Part shown: positions 25,197 through 33,852 of the stretch, piece by piece | How the letters are laid out: each line of letters begins with the position of its first letter | How positions within the stretch are numbered: position 1 is the first letter of the stretch | Assembly (NCBI GenBank): GCA_020722705.1 | Contig: DYKI01000014.1 | Location: 1 to 54,702 of the forward strand | Source of the DNA: Chthonomonas calidirosea | GTDB lineage: Bacteria > Armatimonadota > Chthonomonadetes > Chthonomonadales > CAJBBX01 | Direction: 5' to 3' | Length of the DNA stretch: 54,702 nucleotides | Program-made: the position numbers and the translations under genes | Notes under the pieces: generated by a model | Told to the model about the DNA's origin: nothing | What the model saw: the letters and a program-made list of their open reading frames with translations, nothing else | Databases searched by the model: none

Positions 25197-25261
25197 GAGC
25201 GGTGGGAGCCGGTATTGTGGAGCCGATGCGGCCGCGGCGGCTTACGTTCGGTCGCGGCCCG

Positions 25262-26605
25262 TCAACACTGGCTTCCCACCACATCCTCAACAGCATCAAG
25301 ATCGAGGGGCGCGAGAGCCGTGAACGGCTCGAAGCTGTCTTCCGTGACCACGCCGGTATCCTCAACACGGATGTAGATGCGCTCGTCATGGATCCACAGC
25401 GACGGATCGAGGCTGATGACAAGGCCCGGTTCAAAGGGCTTCTCGAAGTACTTGCCTGCGTCATGCACCGCCATGCCCACGGGATGGGAGCAGTGCCCGG
25501 TCCACTCCAGCGCCTTCCGCACGGCGTCCTCGATGGGCGATCTCGACCATTGCGTCGCATCCACCCATGCTCGGGTCTCGTCGGCGGCTTCGCGCATGGC
25601 ATCGCGCGGCAGGACGCCGGGTCGAATCCGCTCGATCAGCGCCTTGTGATGCCGCACGATGAAACCGTACAGCTCCCGCTGCTCGGCTGAGTAACGGCCG
25701 TTGACGGGCCACATGCGTCCTATGTCGCTTGTGTAGCTGCACACGTCGGGTGCGCCGTCCATGAGGATGAGGTCGCCATCGCGGAGCAGGCCGTCGTTCC
25801 GACAGTAGTGGCCGTCCCAGGTGTTCTCGCGGCCCGCTGGGATGATGGCGCGGTACCCCTCTCCGCGCGCTCCTCCCCCGATGAACACCCGGTGCATCAC
25901 GGCATGGAGGTCATACTCGCGCAGACCGGGCCGGGTGATTGCCATGGCCTCCAGCACCGCCCGTGCCGAAAGCTCGCCCGCGCGCCGCATGACGGCGATC
26001 TCCTGCGGGCTCTTGAGCATGCGCATGGCATCGAGAATCGGAGACAGGTCCCGCAGCTCCGCATCGGGGCAGCGCTCGCGGAGGCGCGCGATGAACCGGT
26101 CCTGCCGCGTGCCGCCTCCGTCCCATGGGTCGGAGGCTTCCAACCGCGCCGCATGCACCAACATGTCGCGCGATGACATACGCCCTTCCGCCGGCTGGAA
26201 GGGCGTATAGACGATTCGCTGCCCGACGAGGCGAGGTTCCAGCTCCGACCACGGGTACACGGCATCGAGACCTGTCAGTGCGCAAATCCGCTCGGCATCC
26301 TCGGCGTATGTGAGCGTTGGCTCATCCGACGCGCGCTCGGGCCGGTTGGGTAGGAAGGCCGACGCCGTTTGCGTTGTGCCGTCGAGCAGGACATACGCCT
26401 GTGGCGCCTCAAGACCCGTCAGATAGAGCGCCTCGTTGGTCTGCCGAAACAGCTCGAAGGCGCGCAGGGGACCGGCGCCCTGCAGCACAGCCACGGCGTC
26501 GCCGATCTCGCTGTAGAGCCGCTCCCGACGCCGGGCAAACTCGGATGGGGCAAACCACGACCAGACGCGCGTGGGCGCAGCGTCAGCATGGGGTGCAGTC
26601 GTCAT
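25262..26605 (-). CDS. M24 family metallopeptidase (Xaa-Pro aminopeptidase type)
   Basis: A 447-residue cytoplasmic aminopeptidase P-like enzyme. The start at 26605 follows GAGGAG, and an N-terminal extension to 27037 would be non-homologous. The N-terminal creatinase-like domain opens APSEFARRRERLYSEIGDAV. The pita-bread domain shows the ligands Asp and Asp (LILMDGAPDVCSYTSDIGR), His (HCSHPVGMAVHD) and a final Glu (YIRVEDTG). At the fourth ligand position the usual EPG reads LDPS, so Asp400 may replace Glu. It is divergent from the metallophosphoesterase gene. Confidence 0.88.
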   Translation of the reverse strand: MTTAPHADAAPTRVWSWFAPSEFARRRERLYSEIGDAVAVLQGAGPLRAFELFRQTNEALYLTGLEAPQAYVLLDGTTQTASAFLPNRPERASDEPTLTYAEDAERICALTGLDAVYPWSELEPRLVGQRIVYTPFQPAEGRMSSRDMLVHAARLEASDPWDGGGTRQDRFIARLRERCPDAELRDLSPILDAMRMLKSPQEIAVMRRAGELSARAVLEAMAITRPGLREYDLHAVMHRVFIGGGARGEGYRAIIPAGRENTWDGHYCRNDGLLRDGDLILMDGAPDVCSYTSDIGRMWPVNGRYSAEQRELYGFIVRHHKALIERIRPGVLPRDAMREAADETRAWVDATQWSRSPIEDAVRKALEWTGHCSHPVGMAVHDAGKYFEKPFEPGLVISLDPSLWIHDERIYIRVEDTGVVTEDSFEPFTALAPLDLDAVEDVVGSQC

Positions 26606-26855
26606 CGGCGGAGCATCTCCTCTCGATCGTGACCGAGCCTGTCGCACGGCAGCGCAATCGGCCTCGCCTGACTTGATACTCCGGCGTCGGGCACACCTCC
26701 TGCTTTGCGAAGGCGCAGTCGCGCTTGAGCCACTCATGCCTTGAGGGGTGGGTGCAGCGTTGGCGAAGGCCGGCTGCTGGTACCTCCGGACGATGTTCGT
26801 TTCTGCGATAATGTACAACGATTGCTCGAAGCTGCGCGAAGGGGGACAGGGCCTT

Positions 26856-28646
26856 ATGCTCGGATGGTTCAGGCGTGTGGGCGTACCGACTGCGGTGGCG
26901 ACGTGCGTGCTGTGGACACTGCCGCATTCGTGCGCGGCAGCGCCGCCAAAGCCCATCGCTGAGACCATCGAAGCGATTGTGGCGCGCATGCGTGCGGATC
27001 TCACGCCCGATGACCTCATGAAGGCGGATGCGGCCACCGTCGAACGTTACGTCACCGATGCCGATCGTGAAACGCTCGCGACGCGCTACTGGACGTTCCG
27101 CTCCGATGCGCCGTGCCGCGTGTCGGTCATGAGGCACACGGCACAGGCCACTCCGCCCTACTGGCTGGCCGAGCGGGGCTTCACCAGGACCGACCTGCGC
27201 GTGCGCAACGACGAGTACGAGTACGAGGTCTGGCAGAAGGACTTCCCGGCAGGACCGATCGGCCTCGGCATCAACGGTTTCGATCGCCACCGGCCCCACT
27301 ACTTCGTCAGCGTTCAGCCCGCAACGCCGGGCGGCAAGCTGACACTGAGCGGGTTCGATCCGCCGGATCAGCAGCAGTACGTCATGCGCCCGGGCTCAAC
27401 CATCTACCACGACTGGCCGGACCTCGTCTTGACGGAGGTGCCCGAATCGCTCCGGGGAGGCATCCTTCTGCCGACGATCCGCGGACGGGCACGCGAGGCG
27501 CATCTCATCCAGGGCTTCCGCGCCACGCCGTTCCCGTCGTCGCGCAAGCCGGACCTGGTCGCGCTGACCTGGAGCGGCGATCCGCGCACCTCTGTGGCGA
27601 TCCAGTGGCGCACGTCGCCGTCGGTCCGCACCGGCATGGTGAGGTGGCGCGCGGTGGGCAGCCGGACATGGCGAACCGTCGAGGCGAAGTCGCAGGACCT
27701 GCACGATGCGCGCATCCTCAACGATCCGACCGTGCGCCGCTTTACCGCCTCCAGCAGCGGCCTCAAGCCCGGGAGAGCGTACGAGTATTCCGTCGGGTCG
27801 CCGGGAGGAACGTGGACGGCTCCAGCCACGTTCAAGACAGCCCCCGCCCGGCCCGGCCAGTTTTCGTTTGTCTGGCTGAGCGACACGCACAATCGCCCCG
27901 ATACCGAGCCGCTGCTGCAACGGGCCCTGCAGACGCATCCGGATGCCGCGTTCTGCACGGTCACGGGCGATCTCGTGGACACCGGTCAGCAGCGTGACGA
28001 CTGGGATCAGTTCTTCACCTACGCCGGGCCCTTTGCGCGCAAACTGCCCCTCGTGCCGACCATCGGCAATCACGACACGATTGACGGGCTCGGCGCCGAT
28101 CTCTACCTGTCGCACTTCGCCTTGCCGCGCAACGGCGCTCCGGGCCTGCAGCCCGAACGGTCCTACCACTTCACCTATGGCAACGCCCTGTTCGTGGCGC
28201 TCGATTGCACCGACTCGATCGAGGCTCAGACGCCCTGGCTCGATAAGGTGCTGCGCAACAGCAAGGCGACCTGGAAGTTCGCGCTCTTCCACTTCCCGCC
28301 GTATGCCCTGAGCCAGGACTACCCGGAGATTGAGCGCGAGTGGGTGCCCCTGTTCGAGCGCTGCGGCGTTGATTTCGTGCTGTGCGGCCACGTCCATCAC
28401 CTGCAGCGCACGCACCCGCTCATCGGAGGCAAGCCGGCTCCCAAGGGACGACGCGCGCCCATCTACCTGATCACGGTCGCCGTGGGTCAGGGCAAGTCGG
28501 TGGATGCCGTGCCCGAGCACTCGGTGTTGGCTTCCAAGCCCGGTCCGCCCCTGTACCATGCGTTCCGCATTCGGGGCGCGACCATCGAGATGGAATGCCG
28601 CGACGCCACCGGCAAGCTCTGGGACACGCTGCGGGTCAGGAAGTAG
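26856..28646 (+). CDS. Secreted calcineurin-like metallophosphoesterase
   Basis: A 596-residue purple-acid-phosphatase-like protein. The ATG at 26856 gives a good signal peptide (VPTAVATCVLWTLPHSCAAA) after a G-rich ribosome site. An N-terminal region of unknown type is followed by a fibronectin-III-like domain (about 225-330). The phosphoesterase core has DTH (Asp343, His345), GDLVD (Asp372), GNHD (Asn405, His406), HFPPY and CGHVHHLQR, a full set of two-metal ligands. It probably hydrolyses phosphate esters outside the cytoplasm. It is followed by a small phosphatase gene. Confidence 0.88.
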   Translation: MLGWFRRVGVPTAVATCVLWTLPHSCAAAPPKPIAETIEAIVARMRADLTPDDLMKADAATVERYVTDADRETLATRYWTFRSDAPCRVSVMRHTAQATPPYWLAERGFTRTDLRVRNDEYEYEVWQKDFPAGPIGLGINGFDRHRPHYFVSVQPATPGGKLTLSGFDPPDQQQYVMRPGSTIYHDWPDLVLTEVPESLRGGILLPTIRGRAREAHLIQGFRATPFPSSRKPDLVALTWSGDPRTSVAIQWRTSPSVRTGMVRWRAVGSRTWRTVEAKSQDLHDARILNDPTVRRFTASSSGLKPGRAYEYSVGSPGGTWTAPATFKTAPARPGQFSFVWLSDTHNRPDTEPLLQRALQTHPDAAFCTVTGDLVDTGQQRDDWDQFFTYAGPFARKLPLVPTIGNHDTIDGLGADLYLSHFALPRNGAPGLQPERSYHFTYGNALFVALDCTDSIEAQTPWLDKVLRNSKATWKFALFHFPPYALSQDYPEIEREWVPLFERCGVDFVLCGHVHHLQRTHPLIGGKPAPKGRRAPIYLITVAVGQGKSVDAVPEHSVLASKPGPPLYHAFRIRGATIEMECRDATGKLWDTLRVRK

Positions 28647-28708
28647 GCGTGGCTCCACAAACCTTCGGAACAGAGCCGCTCGAGCCGGACGTTCTCGGAG
28701 GGCCGACC

Positions 28709-29134
28709 ATGCAGTTCCTGGTGCTCAGCCGGGCGAGGGTGGCGAGGGTCAGGCCCAACGTTCCCTACATTGTCATCTCGATCACCGATCCCGACACGCC
28801 GGATGCCGAGGTGGCCGAGAGCCCGTTGCGCATGGGGCTCCTGCGGCTGAAGTTCTACGACCTTGATGAACGGGACGGCGATTGGCTGGCTCCCGATCAG
28901 GATCATGCCGACCGGATCGTCGGTTTCGTGCGGGAGCACCTGTCCCATACCGATCTGATCGTCACCCAGTGCGAGGCGGGCATTTCCCGATCCTCGGGCA
29001 TCGCCGCCGCGCTCTCGCGGTGGCTGAACGGGGATGACGAGGAGTTCTTCCGCCGCTACATCCCGAACCGACGCATCTACAGGCTGATCAGGCGGTCCCT
29101 CGGCGACGATGCCGTGATGCTGCCCCGCGATTGA
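28709..29134 (+). CDS. Small tyrosine/dual-specificity phosphatase-like protein
   Basis: A 141-residue protein with the C-x5-R loop QCEAGISRSSGIA (Cys88, Arg94) typical of cysteine-dependent phosphatases, and a general-acid candidate in the DPDTPDAEVAES or LDERDGDW loops. The start follows GGAGG at 7 nt. It is compact, without extra domains, and close to the bacterial DSP-like group. It lies 62 bp after the metallophosphoesterase gene on the same strand. Confidence 0.8.
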   Translation: MQFLVLSRARVARVRPNVPYIVISITDPDTPDAEVAESPLRMGLLRLKFYDLDERDGDWLAPDQDHADRIVGFVREHLSHTDLIVTQCEAGISRSSGIAAALSRWLNGDDEEFFRRYIPNRRIYRLIRRSLGDDAVMLPRD

Positions 29135-29144
29135 CGCCCGTTTG

Positions 29145-29717
29145 TCAGCGCCCGTAGGTGCCCGTCAGCTCTCCGGTCGCCAGAATGTGGCCCTTCATGG
29201 CCGCATCCAGCTCGGCCCGTGTGGCGCGCGGCTTGAGGATGAGCACCGCATCGAGCGCGTAGACCCGAAACCTGTAGCGGTGGGCCTTGCCCGATGGCGG
29301 CGACGGTCCGCCGTAGCCCGGTCGTCCGAAATCGTTCAGGCCATGCCGCGCCCCGTTGGGCAGTTCGTCCGCCTCGGGTGTCGCCTCGGCAAGGCCCGGC
29401 TCGCTCGGGGGAAGGTTGTAAAGCAGCCAGTGGACCCAGGTGCCCCCCGGCGCGTCGGGATCGTCGCAGATCAGCGCGACGCTGCGGGTCCCCCTGGGGA
29501 TGCCGGTCCACTGGAGCGGAGGGGAGACGTCGTCGCCGTCCGCGGTGTACTTCGCCGGGATAGGCGCGCCGTTGGCGAACGCCGGGCTGATCACGATCAG
29601 CGTGCCTTTAGCGGGATTCGTCGGTTCGGTCGCGGTCTCGCGCGCGCAGCCGATTGTCGCCAACAGCAGCATGGGCGCAAGGGCCATCCCTGGCCGGCGG
29701 TCTCGAAACAGGGTCAT
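29145..29717 (-). CDS. YbhB/YbcL-type PEBP lipoprotein
   Basis: A 190-residue phosphatidylethanolamine-binding-protein family member. The start at 29717 follows AAAGGAG at 7 nt. The signal LAPMLLLATIGC ends in a lipobox, so it is membrane-anchored. The PEBP ligand-binding motifs are present: SPPLQW, DDPDAPGGTWVHWLLYN and HRYRFRVYALD. The bacterial function is unclear; it is a ligand-binding fold without a known reaction. Confidence 0.92.
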   Translation of the reverse strand: MTLFRDRRPGMALAPMLLLATIGCARETATEPTNPAKGTLIVISPAFANGAPIPAKYTADGDDVSPPLQWTGIPRGTRSVALICDDPDAPGGTWVHWLLYNLPPSEPGLAEATPEADELPNGARHGLNDFGRPGYGGPSPPSGKAHRYRFRVYALDAVLILKPRATRAELDAAMKGHILATGELTGTYGR

Positions 29718-29789
29718 CGGACGCTCCTTTCTTCCTGCGTCTCGACCATGGGTTCGGCGTGCGGTTGAGGGGTTTCCTGCTTGCGCAGC

Positions 29790-29982
29790 CTTCCTGAAGC
29801 GTGACACGGGCCGGCTCTCCTGGATTGCGGAACCACGCCATGAGGCCGTCGCGCCCTGACACGAAGACGTCGGGCCGACCATCCGCGTCGAGATCGGCTG
29901 CGTTGATGAGCGTGTTCATCGTCCATGCTGTCCAGTTGTCCAGCTCGCCGATGACGATGCGGTCGCAGTGCGGAACGGGCAT
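29790..29982 (-). pseudogene. FG-GAP/VCBS repeat fragment
   Basis: A minus-strand frame encodes IVIGELDNWTAWTMNTL and AADLDADGRPDVFVSGRDGL, followed by AWFRNPG. This is one blade of an FG-GAP/VCBS propeller with the calcium-binding DLDADGRPD. There is no signal peptide and only one blade, and the frame then runs into unrelated sequence before the PEBP gene. It appears to be a remnant of a secreted propeller protein. Confidence 0.55.
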
Positions 29983-29986
29983 GGGC

Positions 29987-31645
29987 TCAGCCTATCTGCT
30001 CCGCACCACGTGCGGTGCGTCGGCGCTCGTCGAGTATGCCCAGGCATTCAACTGCGGCTGCATGGACAATGGGGTGCTGACGTCTGTTGTGCGTCCTTTG
30101 GACTACAAGGCGAACGGCAGGAGCGTCGGCTTCATCTCCGATGTTCATGAGCGCATGCAGGATAGCGGTGCGCATCACATCGTCTCGGTACGTTGCATTC
30201 GAGCCGAACAGAGCGCCGGGTATTCTGAACAACTTGCCGAGCGGGACAGCGACGGCATCCACCAATCGCCTCAACGCGCTTCGGCGCCGAGACCTGTTGA
30301 TCAACCACTCGCCCACGAGTGCGTCCACAAGGCACTGTCTCTGGTACGGCGTGAGCAGCTCCTGATCGGTTCGGCGGAGCTCCGGCAGCCCTTCGTAAAG
30401 CCGAGGCGCCACCCGATGGAGGACGTTGGGCATGAGTAACCTTGTCGCCTCCAGCAACGGTCCGATCTCAGCACGGCTGCCCCGCCACCCCGCCATCCAG
30501 ATCGGGCTGCGCGACGACGGCTGGATCAGCATGCCGACCAGAACGAACACCATCCCGAGCGGTATGGCGAGCGCACATGCCACCGCGAAGTTCGTCTTGT
30601 CACCGGGGAGGACGATTGCGATCGGCAGACCGAGCGCGGCGAAGGCGAAACAGACGCCGGCGAGGCCGAAGACCGCACGGCGTCCTTTGCGGATGCGCCG
30701 CACATCCCAAGCTAAGTGATTCAGATATGCACGGCTCGGAGAAGTCTCGGCGTGATCCTGACCTGAAGGTTCAGCGACGGGTGGGACCTCCATCTCCGTA
30801 GCGCGTGCTTCAGATCGGCGCTCGATCTTCGCGACCGCCTCGGCGGCTTCGGTTTCCAGCATACCGCGCTCGGTTAGCGACCAGTTCCCAGCACGGGCGA
30901 GCGCGGTATCCGCAATCTCCCGGACCGCCGCCGCAGCGTAGTGTGGGGCGATGCCTCCAAGTGCGCGAAGCGTTGACCGCGCGATGGAGGGGTCCGGATG
31001 GAGTGCCATATGCGCGATCGAGACCGCCATCACGGGGTCCGATCTTCCCGTCTCGGCAGCAATGGTGCAGAGGGACTCGTACTCGGCGACGGCTTCCGAG
31101 CGCAACCACTCCTGCCCGAGTGCCGCGAGCCTCGCTGCCTCGCTGATGGGCGGCTTGCCGGTGATCCGGTGCAGGGATCGGAGTGCCTGGATCGCAGCAC
31201 GCTCGCCGGCAGGCCTGGGACGCCGTTCCTTCCATCTTCTGATCAGCAACGCGATGCCCATGGCCCCGTGAGCACATAGCAGTGCCGCGAAGATGATGCT
31301 TGGCGTGGGTTCGTCACCTGCGACCGCGACTAGAATCAGCCAGACTGCCACAAGGAGCCTCAGGCGAATCTGGCCTGCCGACAGGGGAGCAGGTCGCACA
31401 TAGGATCCGACGACCCGTTTCAGGACTTCCTTTGCTCGATCCTGGTGCGCTGGACTGAGGTCCGCGACACCGAGATACCAGCACAGAGCGGCACGCGCAG
31501 GCTCGTGTGTCGCTCGCTCGACTGCCTTAAGCAGCACTTCGAGGTCGCTCTCCGATCGCGGTGCTGAAGCGATGATCTCCCTGAGGGCACTCCGAGTCTC
31601 CTCGGGCAGGTCCAGCGCATCCATCTCACGTGTGAGGTCCGTCAT
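29987..31645 (-). CDS. HEAT-like repeat membrane protein, unknown function
   Basis: A 552-residue protein with two pairs of hydrophobic segments: RLLLVAVWLILVAVAG-like and SIIFAALLCAHGAMGIALLI (near residues 95-145), and VFGLAGVCFAFAALGLPIAI with VACALAIPLGMVFVLVGMLI (near 330-390). Between and after them are alpha-helical repeats (SIARSTLRALGGIAPHYAAA, DAPAVRLVVQ) of HEAT character. The start at 31645 follows GGAGG. I do not recognise a family. The four helices and cytoplasmic repeats suggest a scaffold or sensor. Confidence 0.7.
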   Translation of the reverse strand: MTDLTREMDALDLPEETRSALREIIASAPRSESDLEVLLKAVERATHEPARAALCWYLGVADLSPAHQDRAKEVLKRVVGSYVRPAPLSAGQIRLRLLVAVWLILVAVAGDEPTPSIIFAALLCAHGAMGIALLIRRWKERRPRPAGERAAIQALRSLHRITGKPPISEAARLAALGQEWLRSEAVAEYESLCTIAAETGRSDPVMAVSIAHMALHPDPSIARSTLRALGGIAPHYAAAAVREIADTALARAGNWSLTERGMLETEAAEAVAKIERRSEARATEMEVPPVAEPSGQDHAETSPSRAYLNHLAWDVRRIRKGRRAVFGLAGVCFAFAALGLPIAIVLPGDKTNFAVACALAIPLGMVFVLVGMLIQPSSRSPIWMAGWRGSRAEIGPLLEATRLLMPNVLHRVAPRLYEGLPELRRTDQELLTPYQRQCLVDALVGEWLINRSRRRSALRRLVDAVAVPLGKLFRIPGALFGSNATYRDDVMRTAILHALMNIGDEADAPAVRLVVQRTHNRRQHPIVHAAAVECLGILDERRRTARGAEQIG

Positions 31646-31661
31646 GGCTCCCTCCATTCCC

Positions 31662-33833
31662 TTAGCGGGATGCCACCCCGACCTTCGCTCGAACGATCAG
31701 CACCTCATACGCTCCAAGCTGCAGCTCGAGCGCTCCCGATGCCTCCGGCCGGATGCCGCCGTCGCGCGGGTCCCAGAGCTCGGTGGGGCCGGATGAGGGT
31801 ACCGTCACACGTCCCGACCAGGGCTGCATGGAGTCGTTGAGCAGGAACCAGACGTCATCCCCGCCGATGCGGCGATGGGTCATGCGGATGGGGGCGTCCC
31901 CGTCAACGGTGATGTCCGGCTTGAGCACGGCGGCGAGCAGGGCGGGTACGTCCGTAGCCGACATGGGCTTGTTCATTTCGCTCAGGATAGTGCGTGCCGC
32001 CGACCGTGCGGCCCGACAGGGAAAGTGATCGAGGCAGTTGCGCGGCTCCGACCCGATGACGATGACTGTACCGCCGGCCCGCTTCAGCGCCGCAAGGTTG
32101 CGCCAGGCCGCCTCGGGCAAGGTGTCGCACTCGGGCAGGACGATGGCCCGCCAACGGTGCTGCTTGTACGCGAACGCACCCGCAACGACGCGCCCTTCGG
32201 CAAGCACCCGTCCATCCACGTAATCGAACTCGCGCCGCGAGCGATAGAGCGCTTCGCTCAGCGCGCGGATCGTCTCCTCGACCCGTCGGCACTCGGGAGA
32301 TATCTGCTCCACCCACAGGTTCGACGGGGTAAAGCGCGCCCATACGGTCTCCGTGGGATAGGCCACGGCGACCTGCGCGGCCCTCTTGCCGCCGGAAATG
32401 GCAGCCATGCAGCGACCGATCCAATCGTTGGCGGCCTTGATCCGTTCGTTGGACCATCCGGGGAAGCTGTGATAGCTCGTCAGGACGTTGATGCCGCCGA
32501 GCATCAGGCGCGCCCACGTGCCCCGGTAATGAGCCTCGGTCAGGTTCTTGGCCGTGTTGCCGGCGTTCTGGATGTGTTCGCTGACTTCGCACATGACGTG
32601 CGGCTTGCCGTCGAGTTCGGCCGCCGATGATGCCAGCCTGGCCGCGTTCCACGGAATGTCGGCGCCCATGCCGGCCATGCTCGCGTAACGCGGGATCGTC
32701 GGATCGGAGCTCAGGCAGTCAATGCCCGGCGAGTCCATGTGCCGATATGCCTCGAAGACGCTGCCATAGAGGGGCACATGGTGGATGATGTTCTCCTCCA
32801 GCAGCAGATGCCCGCCCGAGCGGACGCCGTTGGCCGCCGACCACCTTCGGAGCGGCTCCCACCATCGTTCGGTCATGAGCTCGGTCACGGTGCGGTAGAA
32901 GTCGCTGCGCACCTTGCGGCCATGGTCACCGGCGTCCGTCACGAGCGCCGCGAGGACCGGCTTGAGCTCATAGCCCCTGCGCTTGCGGAACTCGGTCGCG
33001 AAGTCCGAGCACCAGGGCAGCACGCCCCACGGCATGGTGTTGAAGTAGATGGCCATGGTCGAGGGCTCGTCGGTGAACGTCGCGGCGAAGGTTTTCTGCA
33101 GGTCGCCGCCCATGCGCTGCGTGTAGCGGTCGTGCGTGAACTCCATGAACCGGGGCGTGAGCCCCGGCTCCATGAGCCCGACATAGGGCGTCTTCTCCGG
33201 ATATCCGCTGCAGGCGACCTGCGTGCCGTCATAGAGCTTGCCTATGCTGATCACCACCAAGCGCCACGTGCCCCGCGGAGCGGACCATGCGATCTTGCGC
33301 CCGTCGGCCTGGAGGGTCACGCGCCGACCAAGCACGATGGAGCCCTTGACCACCGGATACGCCTCGGCCAGCAGCAGATCGCCGGGCGGCGCCTCCAGTT
33401 CGACGGGACCTTCGCTCACTTCGCGACTGAGCGTAAAGAGCCCTCGCACCTCCAGCTCCGGGTGGTCCTTGAGCACGAACGTCCCCGCACGTCCGGACGG
33501 ATAGCCGAGCTCATCATAGAGCCAGGCGGCCATGCCCCGCGCGCGTATCTCCGAGCATGCGCGGATGAACTTGGCCCAGTTGGCCTCCGACTCGGCGTAG
33601 CCGCCGTCGAAGTTCACATTGGTGACCACGCCGCCGTAGCCTTGCGCAGCGACGGCGCCGAGCACGTTTTGCAGGGCTTCGGCAGGTCCGGGCCAGCCGT
33701 GGACGATCTTCAACATGCGGTTCCGGTTGCCCGGCGACCGAAACTCGGCGCGTGCGTCGGCAACGGCCGGCGCGGAGACCATTCCGATCACGCCCACGGC
33801 CGCGGTCGCAGCCACCCATCTGAAACGCCCCAT
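31662..33833 (-). CDS. Large secreted glycoside hydrolase, GH106-like
   Basis: A 723-residue exported protein (MGRFRWVAATAAVGVIGMVS) with GGAGG 8 nt before the ATG. The barrel has the MAAWLYDELGYPSGRAG motif seen in alpha-L-rhamnosidase-like (GH106 and relatives) proteins, plus TFTDEPS and HVMCEVSEHIQNAG with acidic candidates. A GATase-like middle domain (RAIVLPECDTLPEAAWRNL, GGTVIVIGSEP) and a C-terminal beta domain (DVWFLLNDSMQPWSG) complete the usual layout. Rhamnose-linked pectin is a plausible substrate but is inferred. Confidence 0.6.
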   Translation of the reverse strand: MGRFRWVAATAAVGVIGMVSAPAVADARAEFRSPGNRNRMLKIVHGWPGPAEALQNVLGAVAAQGYGGVVTNVNFDGGYAESEANWAKFIRACSEIRARGMAAWLYDELGYPSGRAGTFVLKDHPELEVRGLFTLSREVSEGPVELEAPPGDLLLAEAYPVVKGSIVLGRRVTLQADGRKIAWSAPRGTWRLVVISIGKLYDGTQVACSGYPEKTPYVGLMEPGLTPRFMEFTHDRYTQRMGGDLQKTFAATFTDEPSTMAIYFNTMPWGVLPWCSDFATEFRKRRGYELKPVLAALVTDAGDHGRKVRSDFYRTVTELMTERWWEPLRRWSAANGVRSGGHLLLEENIIHHVPLYGSVFEAYRHMDSPGIDCLSSDPTIPRYASMAGMGADIPWNAARLASSAAELDGKPHVMCEVSEHIQNAGNTAKNLTEAHYRGTWARLMLGGINVLTSYHSFPGWSNERIKAANDWIGRCMAAISGGKRAAQVAVAYPTETVWARFTPSNLWVEQISPECRRVEETIRALSEALYRSRREFDYVDGRVLAEGRVVAGAFAYKQHRWRAIVLPECDTLPEAAWRNLAALKRAGGTVIVIGSEPRNCLDHFPCRAARSAARTILSEMNKPMSATDVPALLAAVLKPDITVDGDAPIRMTHRRIGGDDVWFLLNDSMQPWSGRVTVPSSGPTELWDPRDGGIRPEASGALELQLGAYEVLIVRAKVGVASR

Positions 33834-33852
33834 TCGCCTGCCTCCGCCATCG

